A stretch of DNA of 64,000 bases from Schaalia odontolytica (GCF_031191545.1 NZ_CP133472.1:930001-994000); one strand, 5' to 3'; positions 33,690-42,359 are shown, counted from the stretch's first letter. Notes: generated by a model not told the origin, from the sequence alone. A program made the numbers and translations.

Positions 33690-35599
33690 GCGAAACGAAC
33701 ACCCCCCAGCTCTCCGACAAGGAGATGGAAGAGATCGTCGAACGAGCCGTCGCCGCCAGCACGGCCCCGGCCTCGTCCGACATTCACCCGGATGACGCGC
33801 AGCCCCTGCTCAAGATCACGGACCTGGAGGTCACCTTCACCTCCTCGACCGGCGTCGTCCCCGCCGTGCGCGGCGCGAACCTGACGATCTACCCCGGCCA
33901 GACCGTCGCCATCGTCGGCGAGTCCGGCTCCGGTAAGTCCACGACCGCCGCCGCCGTCATCGGCCTGCTGCCGGGCACCGGCAAGGTCGCGGGCGGAAAG
34001 ATCGAGTTTGACGGGCGCGACATCACCCACCTGACCACCAGTGAGTGGGTGGAGCTGCGCGGATCCAGCATCGGCCTCGTCCCCCAGGACCCGATGAGTA
34101 ACCTCAACCCCGTGCTCCGCGTGGGCAAGCAGGTCAAGGAAGCCCTCATCGCGAACGAGGTCGTGCCCCGCTCCGAGGTCGGACAGCGCGTCACCGCCCT
34201 CCTGGAGGAAGCCGGCCTGCCCGACGCGGAACGCCGCGCCAAGCAGTTCCCTCACGAGTTCTCCGGCGGCATGCGCCAGCGCGCGCTCATCGCCATCGGC
34301 ATGGCCGCCCACCCCAAGCTGCTGATCGCCGACGAGCCGACCTCCGCCCTGGACGTCACCGTCCAGCGACGCATCCTGGACCACCTCGGCAAGCTCACCG
34401 CCGAGATGGGCACCGCCGTCCTGTTCATTACGCACGACCTCGGCCTGGCGGCCGAGCGCGCCGAGCAGCTCGTCGTCATGCACCGCGGCCGCATCGTCGA
34501 GTCCGGCCCCGCCCTGGAGATCCTCCAGCACCCCCAGCACCCCTACACGAAGCGTCTCGTGTCCGCCGCGCCCTCCCTGGCCTCGGCGCGCATCGAGTCC
34601 GCGCACAAGCGGGGAATCGCGGTCACCGACGAAGAACTCGTCGGTGCCGGCAAGGGTGCGACCTCCACGGACGCCATCATCCGCGTCGAGAACCTCACGA
34701 AGGAATTCGACATCCGCGGCGCCAAGAAGGGCAACGACACCTTCCTGGCCGTCGACGACGTCTCCTTCGAGCTGCGCCGAGGCACGACCCTTGCGGTCGT
34801 CGGCGAGTCCGGCTCCGGCAAATCCACCGCCGCGAACATGGTGCTCCAGCTCCTGACACCCACGAAGGGCAAAGTCTACTTCGATGGGCAGGACACCTCG
34901 CAGATGAGCGAGGCGGAGCTCTTCCGCCTGCGCCGCCGCCTCCAGGCCGTCTTCCAGAACCCGTACGGCTCCCTGGATCCCATGTACTCGATCTACCGCC
35001 TGATCGAAGAGCCGCTGAAGATCCACGGATACGGCTCCCTGGAGTACGCGCGCGCCGAGATTAAGCGTGCCGAGGCCACGGGCCGTGAGGCCGAAGAGTG
35101 GATGCGCGCCCTCGTCGAGGCCGCCGACGGGAAGCGTTCGCTAACCGACGCTGAGAAGCGCGAGTTCAACCCAAAGAAACTGCGCATCCAGCGAGCCTCC
35201 GAGCTGCTCGACATGGTGGCCCTGCCTCGCTCCGCGATGCGCCGCTACCCCAACGAGCTCTCCGGCGGTCAGCGCCAGCGCGTGGCCGTTGCCCGCGCCC
35301 TCGCACTCAACCCGGAGGTCATCGTCCTGGACGAGGCCGTGTCCGCCCTGGACGTGCTGGTGCAGAACCAGATCCTGTACCTGCTCAACGACCTGCAGGC
35401 GCAGCTGGGCCTGTCCTACCTGTTCATCACGCACGACCTGGCCGTCGTCCGCCAGATCGCTGACGACGTGATCGTCATGGAGAAGGGCAAGCTCGTCGAG
35501 GCCAACACGACGGACGAGCTGTTCAACAACCCGGTCCAGGCATACACGCGCGAGCTGATCGAGGCCGTCCCCGGCCGCAACATCCAGCTCAACCTGTGA
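33686..35599 (+). CDS. oppDF: Fused oligopeptide ABC transporter ATPase (OppD-OppF fusion)
   Basis: 637 residues carrying two complete ABC domains. Domain 1 (about 48-300): Walker A GESGSGKST, signature FSGGMRQRALIAIGMA, Walker B LLIADEPTSALD. Domain 2 (about 330-637): GESGSGKST again, signature LSGGQRQRVAVARAL, Walker B VIVLDEAVSALD, where Ala-Val replaces the usual Pro-x. Between the Q-loop and signature of domain 2 there are about 45 extra residues (around 450-510), charged and helical, not usual in OppF. GTG start overlapping oppC. Followed by a terminator. Confidence 0.94.
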   Translation: MSETNTPQLSDKEMEEIVERAVAASTAPASSDIHPDDAQPLLKITDLEVTFTSSTGVVPAVRGANLTIYPGQTVAIVGESGSGKSTTAAAVIGLLPGTGKVAGGKIEFDGRDITHLTTSEWVELRGSSIGLVPQDPMSNLNPVLRVGKQVKEALIANEVVPRSEVGQRVTALLEEAGLPDAERRAKQFPHEFSGGMRQRALIAIGMAAHPKLLIADEPTSALDVTVQRRILDHLGKLTAEMGTAVLFITHDLGLAAERAEQLVVMHRGRIVESGPALEILQHPQHPYTKRLVSAAPSLASARIESAHKRGIAVTDEELVGAGKGATSTDAIIRVENLTKEFDIRGAKKGNDTFLAVDDVSFELRRGTTLAVVGESGSGKSTAANMVLQLLTPTKGKVYFDGQDTSQMSEAELFRLRRRLQAVFQNPYGSLDPMYSIYRLIEEPLKIHGYGSLEYARAEIKRAEATGREAEEWMRALVEAADGKRSLTDAEKREFNPKKLRIQRASELLDMVALPRSAMRRYPNELSGGQRQRVAVARALALNPEVIVLDEAVSALDVLVQNQILYLLNDLQAQLGLSYLFITHDLAVVRQIADDVIVMEKGKLVEANTTDELFNNPVQAYTRELIEAVPGRNIQLNL

Positions 35600-35612
35600 G
35601 TCGCTGACACAC

Positions 35613-35652
35613 GCGAGGGGCCCGAGGCGCTGCGGCGCTTCGGGCCCCTCGC
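35613..35652 (+). terminator. Terminator hairpin of the opp operon
   Basis: 18-bp stem GCGAGGGGCCCGAGGCGC / GCGCTTCGGGCCCCTCGC (one G-T pair) with a TGCG loop, 14 bp after the stop codon. Confidence 0.85.
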
Positions 35653-35956
35653 TGTGTCCTGCCGGGTTGCTTGGCCCGATTGATGATGTTGCTTGTGGCC
35701 CCACGGGTGTTCCGGGCGCCGTCGGGCCCGGCCGCCCGCGAGATCGCCACACGCGAGCTTCGCTCGGAGTGATCGATCTCGAAGCCCGCCCATGCCCTCC
35801 GGACCCTCCGGCGCCTTCCACACCAGTGGGGCCGGGTCGCTATAAATAGCCCGGCCAGGCCCCGACGCCCACGGGCACCGAAGCCAAGCCCTACGCGCCC
35901 TCCACACCGGCGGTGCTTGGTGCACTGTTATGGCTAGCCCCGTCTCTGACTTGTAT

Positions 35957-36118
35957 TCGGTACAAAGTTCACCCCGCACGGCTTCTTGCTGATGACAGCG
36001 GTATAAAGTTCGCCCTGCACACGCAAAACGTGCCAAATAAGGAGATTTCGAGCGAGCAGGGAGAGTTTTGTACCGCAAATCCTGCGAGAAGGGGTCTGCA
36101 GGGCGAGTTTTATACCGC
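35957..36118. repeat. 42-bp-pitch inverted array, locus 2
   Basis: Two cores GCGGTATAAAGTTCGCCCTG-like start at 35957 and 35998 (41-bp step). Two opposite cores (GCAGGGCGAGTTTTATACCG + C) end at 36076 and 36118 (42-bp step). The inner pair spans 78 bp, start to end. The core differs from loci 1 and 3, but the pitch and junction length agree, and without gaps the junction shares ATTT and CAGGG with locus 1. Confidence 0.7.
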
Positions 36119-36280
36119 AGTGGCCCGGCGCGGTTCTTGTTGGGCGAGTCTTGTCTCCTCTCAGCACCGTCCATGTCACCAATTACCGGCCTTTCGTCGC
36201 CCGCTACACCGCGGCGCGGTCAGGCCAGGTAATCGCCACCGATCTCGTCGGCCTCACAGTCCCTTCCGCACCGGCGGCGA

Positions 36281-36357
36281 TGGGGGTTTTGCAGCATTAG
36301 GAGGTGGCTGGCGGCGTGTCGCCGGCGTGTCACACCCCTAATGACGCCATTTCCCCC
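36281..36357. repeat. Hairpin element type A, diverged copy
   Basis: GCAGCATTAGG arm, GGCGTGTCGCCGGCGTGTC centre, CCTAATGACGCC arm, with G-run and C-run ends. The arms now mismatch at two positions, an older relative of the copies near 7 and 9 kb. Confidence 0.7.
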
Positions 36358-36395
36358 GTTTGGGGGCGGCCAGGTCCCGACGGGAGGCGGTGTGG

Positions 36396-36474
36396 CCGCC
36401 AAACTGCAGACCACCTCGGCGAAAAACGCTGACAATGGGCTGCCGTGGGCGAGGTGGTCTGCACTTTGGGCACA
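36396..36474. repeat. Hairpin with 20-bp arms
   Basis: CCAAACTGCAGACCACCTCG (36399-36418) pairs with CGAGGTGGTCTGCACTTTGG (36450-36469), one mismatch. On the minus strand the loop ends TTTTTCGCCGA directly before the arm. The same 11 bases lie at the same place in the locus 1 array junction, so this may be a single-core member of that family. Confidence 0.7.
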
Positions 36475-36654
36475 ACAGTGTCGGACACGGTGCGTCGTTC
36501 GTATGTAAGCCCCTGAACATGCGCGCCAACCCCTCCATGCGCACGCAAACCATTGAACCTGCGCCTGGACGGCGCTGCCCACGCGCATGTTATCGGGTTA
36601 ACGTGCAGATGAGAGGGCCGCGCGGACAACGACAGTGACTAACCGGAGGAGTTT

Positions 36655-36757
36655 CGCATGCAATTCCCCTGTTAACCTTTCATGCATTGAAATAGCAACG
36701 TTGCAATTCCAATGTTTCCGAGCACCGTAGAAAAGTAGCCCGGGGGAATTGCATGCG
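36655..36757. repeat. 15-bp inverted repeat spanning 103 bp
   Basis: CGCATGCAATTCCCC (36655-36669) and GGGGAATTGCATGCG (36743-36757), with a GCAACGTTGC palindrome between them. A diverged single copy, AGCCCCGAGGGAGTTGCGTG, occurs upstream of hrpA at about 51693. Could be element ends or paired binding sites. Confidence 0.6.
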
Positions 36758-36926
36758 ACTTTTAGGTCAGGAGACCACTCCCGCGCTACTCATTCACCGG
36801 CTGACAGCGGCGTGACATGCGCTGGTGCGCGGGCCCCGGACAACAGACCACCCCACGCACCACCCCTGACATTTGTCACCCTCCCGCCTCACTCAAAGGG
36901 CACTTCCGCGCGTGCGAGGCGGGGCG

Positions 36927-36932
36927 CACACT
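36927..36932 (+). promoter_or_regulatory. -10-like hexamer in front of the ABC-2 exporter ATPase
   Basis: CACACT, six bases (GGTGTC), ATG at 36939. Confidence 0.35.
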
Positions 36933-36938
36933 GGTGTC

Positions 36939-37658
36939 ATGAACACGACAACACCCACCGTACAGGCACACTCGCTCCACCAGTCATTCGGCACGGTCGA
37001 CGCCCTTCGCGACGTCAGCCTCACCCTCGTCCCCGGCGAGATCGTCGCCCTCCTGGGCGTCAACGGCGCGGGCAAGAGCACGCTTTTGGACATCATCCTC
37101 GGCCTGGCACGCCCCGTCTCGGGGGACGTCAGCGTCTACGGCATGAGCCCGCGAGAGGCCGTGCGCCGCTCGCTCGTGGGCGCGATGCTCCAGTCCGGGT
37201 CACTGCCCCGCGACGGCAGCGTTCGCTCCACCATCGCCCTGGTCGCCTCGATGCACGCCAACCCCGTTCCCACGGATGAACTCCTGGAGCGGGCCGACCT
37301 GACAAGACTCGCCACCCGCAGCCTCTCCAAGCTCTCCGGCGGCGAACGCCAGCGCGTGCGCCTGGCCCTCGCCCTGGCAGGAAACCCCGACTTCATCATC
37401 CTCGACGAGCCCACCGCCGGCATGGACGCCCTCGCCCGCCGCAAGTTCTGGGACACGATGCGCGAAGAGACCGTCTCCGGGCGCACGCTCCTCTTCGCCA
37501 CCCACTACCTGACCGAGGCGCGCAAGGAAGCCGACCGCATCGTCATCCTTGACGAGGGGCGCATCGTCCTGGACGCCCCCACCGAGGAGGTCGTCGCCCG
37601 CGGCGAGGACCTTGAGGACGTCTTCGAGCGCATCGCCTCCCACTCCGACGCCGAGTGA
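36939..37658 (+). CDS. ABC-2-type exporter ATP-binding protein
   Basis: 239 residues from ATG 36939. Walker A GVNGAGKST, signature LSGGERQRVRLALAL, Walker B FIILDEPTAGMDA, H-loop FATHYLTEA. The CcmA/DRA-type architecture points to export of a drug, lipid or peptide. Its permease follows after 100 bp, and then a DesK/DesR-type two-component pair, an arrangement common in Gram-positives where the pair controls the exporter. Substrate unknown. Confidence 0.9.
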   Translation: MNTTTPTVQAHSLHQSFGTVDALRDVSLTLVPGEIVALLGVNGAGKSTLLDIILGLARPVSGDVSVYGMSPREAVRRSLVGAMLQSGSLPRDGSVRSTIALVASMHANPVPTDELLERADLTRLATRSLSKLSGGERQRVRLALALAGNPDFIILDEPTAGMDALARRKFWDTMREETVSGRTLLFATHYLTEARKEADRIVILDEGRIVLDAPTEEVVARGEDLEDVFERIASHSDAE

Positions 37659-37758
37659 CGCCGCGACTGCCCCCACCCCGCTGACCTCAACGCGTCCCAC
37701 CGCGCGAGGCACCCCCGGACGAGGCCACCTCCTCGCCCCCAGACCCACAGAAGGAATC

Positions 37759-38550
37759 ATGACCGCTCAAGCCACACCCGCACGCACAACCAACCGCACC
37801 ATCCCCGGCCCCTTCACGGGAGCGGGACGACTGTGGTTCACCACCTTCCGATCCCACATCCTCAACCCGTGGAACATGGCCTTCGCGCTGGTTCTGCCCC
37901 TCTTCATGTACGCCATGTTCGGGATGACCGACACCGCCCGAAACACGCTCACCGCGCGCGGCAACGTCGCCGCCGCGATGATCGTCATGATGACCACCTA
38001 CGGCGTCCTCCTGGTGGGCGGATCGCTGGGAGCCACCGTGTCCGTGGAGCGCACAACCGGCATCTCACGCATGTACGCACTCACCCCCATCCAACCGTGG
38101 GTGATCCTCCTGGCCCGGCTCGGCGCCCTCATGGTCCTGAGCGCGTTCATCACGGCCATCGCCTTCGGCTTCGGGATCGCCACAGGGGCCCACATGGCGG
38201 CCGTCACCTGGGCTGAAAGCGCCGCCGTCGTCATCGCCCTGTCCGCGCTCGGAGCCCTCATCGGCCTGGCATGCGGCTACACCATCAAGGGCGAGAACGC
38301 CTACAGCGCCTCGGCGTTCATCATGGTATTCAGCGCCTTCGCGTCGGGCATGTTCATGCCCCTCGACCAGATGCCGTCCTTCGTCGCCCACGTCGCCCCC
38401 TTCACCCCCTTCTACGGCGTGGTGCAGGCCGTCTATGCGGTCAGCGGGGGCAACCCGATGACCGCCTCGGCATGGCTCAACATCGCGGCATGGACGCTCA
38501 TCCCAGCGCTCATCGCCTGGTGGGGCGCCTCGCACGACACCAACCGCTAG
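37759..38550 (+). CDS. ABC-2-type exporter permease
   Basis: 263 residues, six hydrophobic segments. ABC2 pattern: N-terminal cytoplasmic stretch, LNPWNMAFALVLPLFMYAMF as TM1, VSVERTTGISRMYALTPIQP (the conserved E-R-x2-G...L loop), and FMPLDQMPSFVAHVAPFTPF between the last spans. AAGGAATC precedes the ATG. Confidence 0.9.
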   Translation: MTAQATPARTTNRTIPGPFTGAGRLWFTTFRSHILNPWNMAFALVLPLFMYAMFGMTDTARNTLTARGNVAAAMIVMMTTYGVLLVGGSLGATVSVERTTGISRMYALTPIQPWVILLARLGALMVLSAFITAIAFGFGIATGAHMAAVTWAESAAVVIALSALGALIGLACGYTIKGENAYSASAFIMVFSAFASGMFMPLDQMPSFVAHVAPFTPFYGVVQAVYAVSGGNPMTASAWLNIAAWTLIPALIAWWGASHDTNR

Positions 38551-38553
38551 GGT
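38548..38553 (+). promoter_or_regulatory. -10 hexamer of a leaderless kinase promoter
   Basis: TAGGGT, six bases (GTGACC), ATG at 38560. It overlaps the permease stop codon, so the kinase could be transcribed separately from the exporter. Confidence 0.4.
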
Positions 38554-38559
38554 GTGACC

Positions 38560-39663
38560 ATGAAAGAGCGACTGATCTCCCTCGCGTGGGCGGCCCCATG
38601 GATGCTGTTCCTCGGGTTCCCCATCTCCTCGGCCCTTGACATGCCCAACAGGCTTGAGGGCGCGGGAGTCATCGGCGCGTGCCTGCTCCTCGCGGTGGCC
38701 AACGCGGCCACGTGGCTGACGAATCCCCCTCCGGGACGCAACTCCTTCACAAGGCCATTCGTGATCTCTCACGTGTGCCTGGCCGCCGTCTCCGTGATCT
38801 ACGCCCTCTACGCCTGGTGGGTCGGGCTCCCCTACGCCTACATGATGTTCTCCTACCTGCTGGTCGCGTGGATCTTCCAGGCCCCCCTGCGCTACCTGCT
38901 CCCGGGCACCGTCCCGATCGGCGTCCTCGCCGCCGTCACCGCGCTCGCGGAAGGAAACCCGCTGTGGATGCTCGTGTACCTGGCCCTGCTGGGTGTTCTC
39001 GTCGGCGGGGCACGCGCAGGCATGGAGCGGTCGGCGCGCGAGCACCTGCGTCGCCAGGACGCGATAGCGCGCGCGAAGTCCACCGAGCGGGCACGCCTGA
39101 GCACGGACCTGCACGACATCCTCGGGCACTCACTGACAGGCATCACGATGGTCTCCGAGCTGGCTGGCCGCCTCCTGGACGCGGGGCGCGTGGAGGAGGC
39201 GCGCGAACAGATTCGCGCGATCACCATCCAGTCGAACGAGGCCTTGGCCGACGTCCGCCGTATCGTGGCGGCCACGCGGGCCCTGTCCCCCACCGAGGAG
39301 CTGGATGAGGCCCGTTCGCTCCTGGAGGTTGCCCGCATCGACGCCGACATTACGAACGAGGGTGAGCCTCCGTCGGGGTCCCGCGCGGCCGCTGCCGCCC
39401 ACGTGATCCGCGAGGGCGTGACCAACGCGATCTTGCACGCTCGCCCCTCGCGGGTTCAGATCCGCCTCTCTTCTGACGGCGTGACTGTCACGAACAACGG
39501 CTACACGGCCTCCTACGCTGCGTCGACGGCCGGGGCGGGCTCGGGTCTGTCAGGCCTGACCGAGCTGGTCGGCGACGAGGGCACCCTGACGTGGGGAGCG
39601 TCGGGTTCCGTGTGGACGCTCACGTTGTCCTTCGAGGCGGCACCCGATCCTCACGCATCCTGA
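38560..39663 (+). CDS. Sensor histidine kinase (DesK/HisKA_3 type)
   Basis: 367 residues from ATG 38560. Five to six N-terminal transmembrane helices form a membrane sensor. The dimerisation/phosphoacceptor box is RLSTDLHDILGHSLTGI (phospho-His in LHDILGH). The C-terminal HATPase_c domain has VIREGVTNAILHARPS (N box) and GSGLSGLTELV (G box). Starts nine bases after the permease stop. TAGGGT six bases before this ATG suggests its own leaderless start; a GTG two codons earlier is possible. Confidence 0.9.
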   Translation: MKERLISLAWAAPWMLFLGFPISSALDMPNRLEGAGVIGACLLLAVANAATWLTNPPPGRNSFTRPFVISHVCLAAVSVIYALYAWWVGLPYAYMMFSYLLVAWIFQAPLRYLLPGTVPIGVLAAVTALAEGNPLWMLVYLALLGVLVGGARAGMERSAREHLRRQDAIARAKSTERARLSTDLHDILGHSLTGITMVSELAGRLLDAGRVEEAREQIRAITIQSNEALADVRRIVAATRALSPTEELDEARSLLEVARIDADITNEGEPPSGSRAAAAAHVIREGVTNAILHARPSRVQIRLSSDGVTVTNNGYTASYAASTAGAGSGLSGLTELVGDEGTLTWGASGSVWTLTLSFEAAPDPHAS

Positions 39664-39828
39664 TTCCCTCCGCCACGACCCCATCGAGCGGCCCTAGCGC
39701 CCCTCCCCGAGCTCGGCGCGGTCCCAGGAGGGCGAGTCGGCCTCGTCCTGAGAGATGAGCCAAGCCGAGAGTCACGCGTCGAACCTGCGCTAGCCTGGTA
39801 GCCCAGGAGTAGACAGAAGGAGGGTGAC

Positions 39829-40470
39829 GTGACCATTCGCGTGCTCGTGGCCGACGACCAGGCGATGATTCGCGGCGCGCTTGCGGGGCTGCTCAATCTT
39901 GAGCACGACATTGAGGTCGTCGCGCAGGCTGGCGACGGAGCACAAGCACTGGAGGAGCTGGCGCGCCTCGCCAAGTCCGCCGAATCAGCGCGGGCGAAGG
40001 CTCCCGTGGACGTTGCCATCATCGATGTCGAGATGCCGCGCATGGATGGGATCACGGCGACGGAGGCGATTCGCACGCGCTTCCCGGGCGTGCGGGTCCT
40101 CGTGGTCACGACCTTCGGGCGCCCCGGCTACCTCCAGCGGGCGCTGGCCGCGGGAGCCTCTGGCTTCATGGTGAAGGATGCGCCGGTTGAAGATCTCGTC
40201 GACGGCGTGCGAACGGTGGCCGCCGGTGGCCGCTCGATCGACCAGAGCCTAGCAATCGACGCGCTGTCCGCCGGGTCCTCCCCGCTCACCGCGCGCGAAG
40301 CCGACGTACTCCGCGAGGTCGAGGGCGGCGGCACCATCGCTGACATTGCCCACTCGCTGGGGCTCAGCCAGGGGACGGTGCGCAACCATGTGTCCTCGTC
40401 GATGCTGAAAATGGACGCGCGTACCCGAGCCGAGGCCGCATCCCTCGCCCGCGCCGCAGGCTGGTTGTAG
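39829..40470 (+). CDS. Response regulator, NarL/LuxR family (DesR type)
   Basis: 213 residues. Receiver domain with acidic pocket VADDQ, phospho-Asp in IIDVEMPRMDG, Thr in VVTTFG and Lys in FMVKDAP. A LuxR-type helix-turn-helix follows (LTAREADVLREVEGGGTIADIAHSLGLSQGTVRNHV read in two parts). The receiver has an extra Ala/Lys-rich insert (LAKSAESARAKAP). GTG start with AAGGAGG. The 165-bp gap from the kinase has a possible -10 TAGCCT at 39791. Confidence 0.93.
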   Translation: MTIRVLVADDQAMIRGALAGLLNLEHDIEVVAQAGDGAQALEELARLAKSAESARAKAPVDVAIIDVEMPRMDGITATEAIRTRFPGVRVLVVTTFGRPGYLQRALAAGASGFMVKDAPVEDLVDGVRTVAAGGRSIDQSLAIDALSAGSSPLTAREADVLREVEGGGTIADIAHSLGLSQGTVRNHVSSSMLKMDARTRAEAASLARAAGWL

Positions 40471-40475
40471 AGCCC

Positions 40476-41324
40476 CTACACGCCCATGAAGCGCGAGTGG
40501 CGCGCCATGAGGGGCAGCATGAGCACTCCCAGGTACGTGCCGAGGGTGTTCATGATGACATCGTCGATGTCAACGACGCGGTAGGTGCAGGGCACGACGC
40601 CGAAGAGGCCCGTGTACTGCGTCAGCTCAATGAGGCAGGAGACGGCGCAGCCGATCGCCACCCACGCGAAGAAGCGGCGGTGCGGAATCGAACGGGCCAG
40701 GCGACTACCGTCGGCGGGTGCCTCCTCGGGTGCGCGACGCATACGACGTATACGCCACGTGGTCTCCGCGAGGGCACCCAAGGGCACAAACAGGGCGACG
40801 TTGAGCAGGATCGACAGGGCATACAGGCTGCCACGCAGGGGCTCCCCGTCACGGAACTGATCGACGACCGCCACGAACGACCCGAAGGGCGTGTAGTTAT
40901 CCCAGTGGATGATCGCGGCACACGCGGCCACCGGGTCTGAAGGCAGTGGCAGCAGCGTGAAAATCAGCAGGCCCGCAAGGTACAGGATCCAGGCGAGCGG
41001 CAAAGCTCGCGGGAGCCTCCACTTCGACGTGGCAGGGGGCGCGATCACCGGAATCTCCGACGTCTTCGGGGTGTCCGGGTTTTCCTCGCGCGGCAGCAGG
41101 GCCCCCGTCTGATTCGAGCGACGGTAGATGAGCGGCAGGGCGTCGGAGACCGTCAAATCCGAGCCGTTCGGGCGCTGTGACGAAGACGCATCGGGAGCCG
41201 CTGCCTGGGAACTGAGTCGAGCACGGTCTTGACGACGGCCGATCAGCCACCGCAGCACGCACGCGATCGCACAGACGCCAGCGTATAGCCCAAGATCAAG
41301 CGCCCAGTTGATTGCCGTGTACAT
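40476..41324 (-). CDS. VanZ-like membrane protein
   Basis: 282 residues from ATG 41324 (GAGGGGGAGA upstream). One N-terminal helix, a polar linker of about 90 residues, then the VanZ domain with four helices: FTLLPLPSDP, WDNYTPFGSF, NVALFVPLGAL, IELTQYTGLFGVVPCTYRVVD and DDVIMNTLGTYLG. In glycopeptide-resistance clusters VanZ gives low-level teicoplanin resistance; chromosomal relatives have no settled role. The 3' end lies 5 bp from the convergent response regulator gene. Confidence 0.88.
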   Translation of the reverse strand: MYTAINWALDLGLYAGVCAIACVLRWLIGRRQDRARLSSQAAAPDASSSQRPNGSDLTVSDALPLIYRRSNQTGALLPREENPDTPKTSEIPVIAPPATSKWRLPRALPLAWILYLAGLLIFTLLPLPSDPVAACAAIIHWDNYTPFGSFVAVVDQFRDGEPLRGSLYALSILLNVALFVPLGALAETTWRIRRMRRAPEEAPADGSRLARSIPHRRFFAWVAIGCAVSCLIELTQYTGLFGVVPCTYRVVDIDDVIMNTLGTYLGVLMLPLMARHSRFMGV

Positions 41325-41499
41325 GTCATCTCTCCCCCTCAGGGGAACATTACCGGCATTATCTGGCGATGTCGCGGACGTGCGCCCCGATGCACACTCG
41401 ATGGACATATTGTGAGAAAACGTCTGGGAATCGCCTGGAAATTGTTGGTCAGAATGGCGCGAGCACCACATCGTACTCAGGATAATCGCGCGCCCTCAC

Positions 41500-42237
41500 T
41501 CATCCGGTGCAGGCTGACAGTTGTTCGGCGAGAGCGTCCTGCTCGGCGCGCGTGACGCTCAGCCCATACGCATTCTTAACGGCGATCTGACGCTTCACAT
41601 AGTCGCAACGGAACGCGGTATTCGGCGGCAGCCACTGGTCCGCGGACGATGCCGACTTGTCCTCGTTCGCGGCCCCGTCCACCGCGAGTAGGTTCTCAGG
41701 GTCATTGGCGAACTCTTGGCGGCGCTGAGCATCCCACTGCCACGCCCCCGATCGCCACGCGTCCGCGAGTGCGACGACGTGGTCAATCTGCACCAGGGAC
41801 GAGGTCTTATCCCCCCTCTGGAACTCGATCGTGGCCCCCGTGTACGGCTCGGCGAGGGTACCGGAGAGGACGACGCAGTCGCGAGTATCCGGCTTGAAGG
41901 TGGGACGCGCCAGGTCGCGGGCGAGGATGTCATTGCGAGTGTCACAGCCGTTGCGGTCGGTGTCCTCCCAGCGCTGCCCGAAGACCTCGCGCTTATATGC
42001 GGGAGCATCGGGATCATCGACCGACTCGCGCACCGTGAGCTCACGCAGCTGGCGGGCCGCTTCGCTGTCCGGCAGGGAAGCCAGGGCCTGACCGCTGCGC
42101 AGCGGCGGCCAACCAAGGCGCGATCGCAAACCCAGTAGGTCCCAGCCCACGCCCGGCACGAAGGCCCACACAAGGGCAGCGAGGATCACGAGCAGGACAA
42201 TCGTGTCCCCGACGCTCCTCCGTCGCTTACGCGCCAT
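41500..42237 (-). CDS. Membrane-anchored or secreted HNH-type nuclease (DUF1524-like)
   Basis: 245 residues from ATG 42237. A basic n-region (MARKRRRS) and one hydrophobic helix form an uncleaved anchor or signal. The extracytoplasmic C-terminal half carries the HNH pattern QIDHVVALADAW, then NDPENLLAVDGAANEDKSA and WLPPN. Family members are secreted nucleases, possibly for DNA scavenging or competition. Cysteines in GCDTRNDIL, TRDCVVL and FRCDYVK suggest a disulfide-stabilised exported fold. Confidence 0.82.
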   Translation of the reverse strand: MARKRRRSVGDTIVLLVILAALVWAFVPGVGWDLLGLRSRLGWPPLRSGQALASLPDSEAARQLRELTVRESVDDPDAPAYKREVFGQRWEDTDRNGCDTRNDILARDLARPTFKPDTRDCVVLSGTLAEPYTGATIEFQRGDKTSSLVQIDHVVALADAWRSGAWQWDAQRRQEFANDPENLLAVDGAANEDKSASSADQWLPPNTAFRCDYVKRQIAVKNAYGLSVTRAEQDALAEQLSACTG

Positions 42238-42270
42238 CTCCCTGTCCCTTCTCTCACAACGCCCACGCAC

Positions 42271-42306
42271 TGAGGGCACCCCAACCAACCGCCCGGGGTG
42301 CCCTCA
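42271..42306. terminator. Hairpin between the amino-acid permease and HNH genes
   Basis: TGAGGGCACCCC (42271-42282) pairs with GGGGTGCCCTCA (42295-42306); no T-run. Both neighbours are on the minus strand, so it probably ends transcripts from the permease. Confidence 0.6.
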
Positions 42307-42359
42307 TGATGCACCCACCCACCGGCGTCTGCGTCCCGGCGGCGAATGCCTGTGGATAA

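Larger units (their letters stand above)
35653..36926. other. 1.3-kb gene-free repeat region between the opp operon and the ABC-2 exporter
   Basis: No credible gene. Contents in order: a stretch resembling 19.79-19.87 kb (GAGCTTCGCTCGG... CTCGAAGCCC... CACGGGCACCG), a four-core 42-bp-pitch inverted array (35957-36118), a type A hairpin (36281-36357), a 20-bp-arm hairpin (36396-36474) and a wide 15-bp inverted repeat (36655-36757). A few hundred bases, 36475-36650 and 36760-36926, show nothing I can name. Confidence 0.75.
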
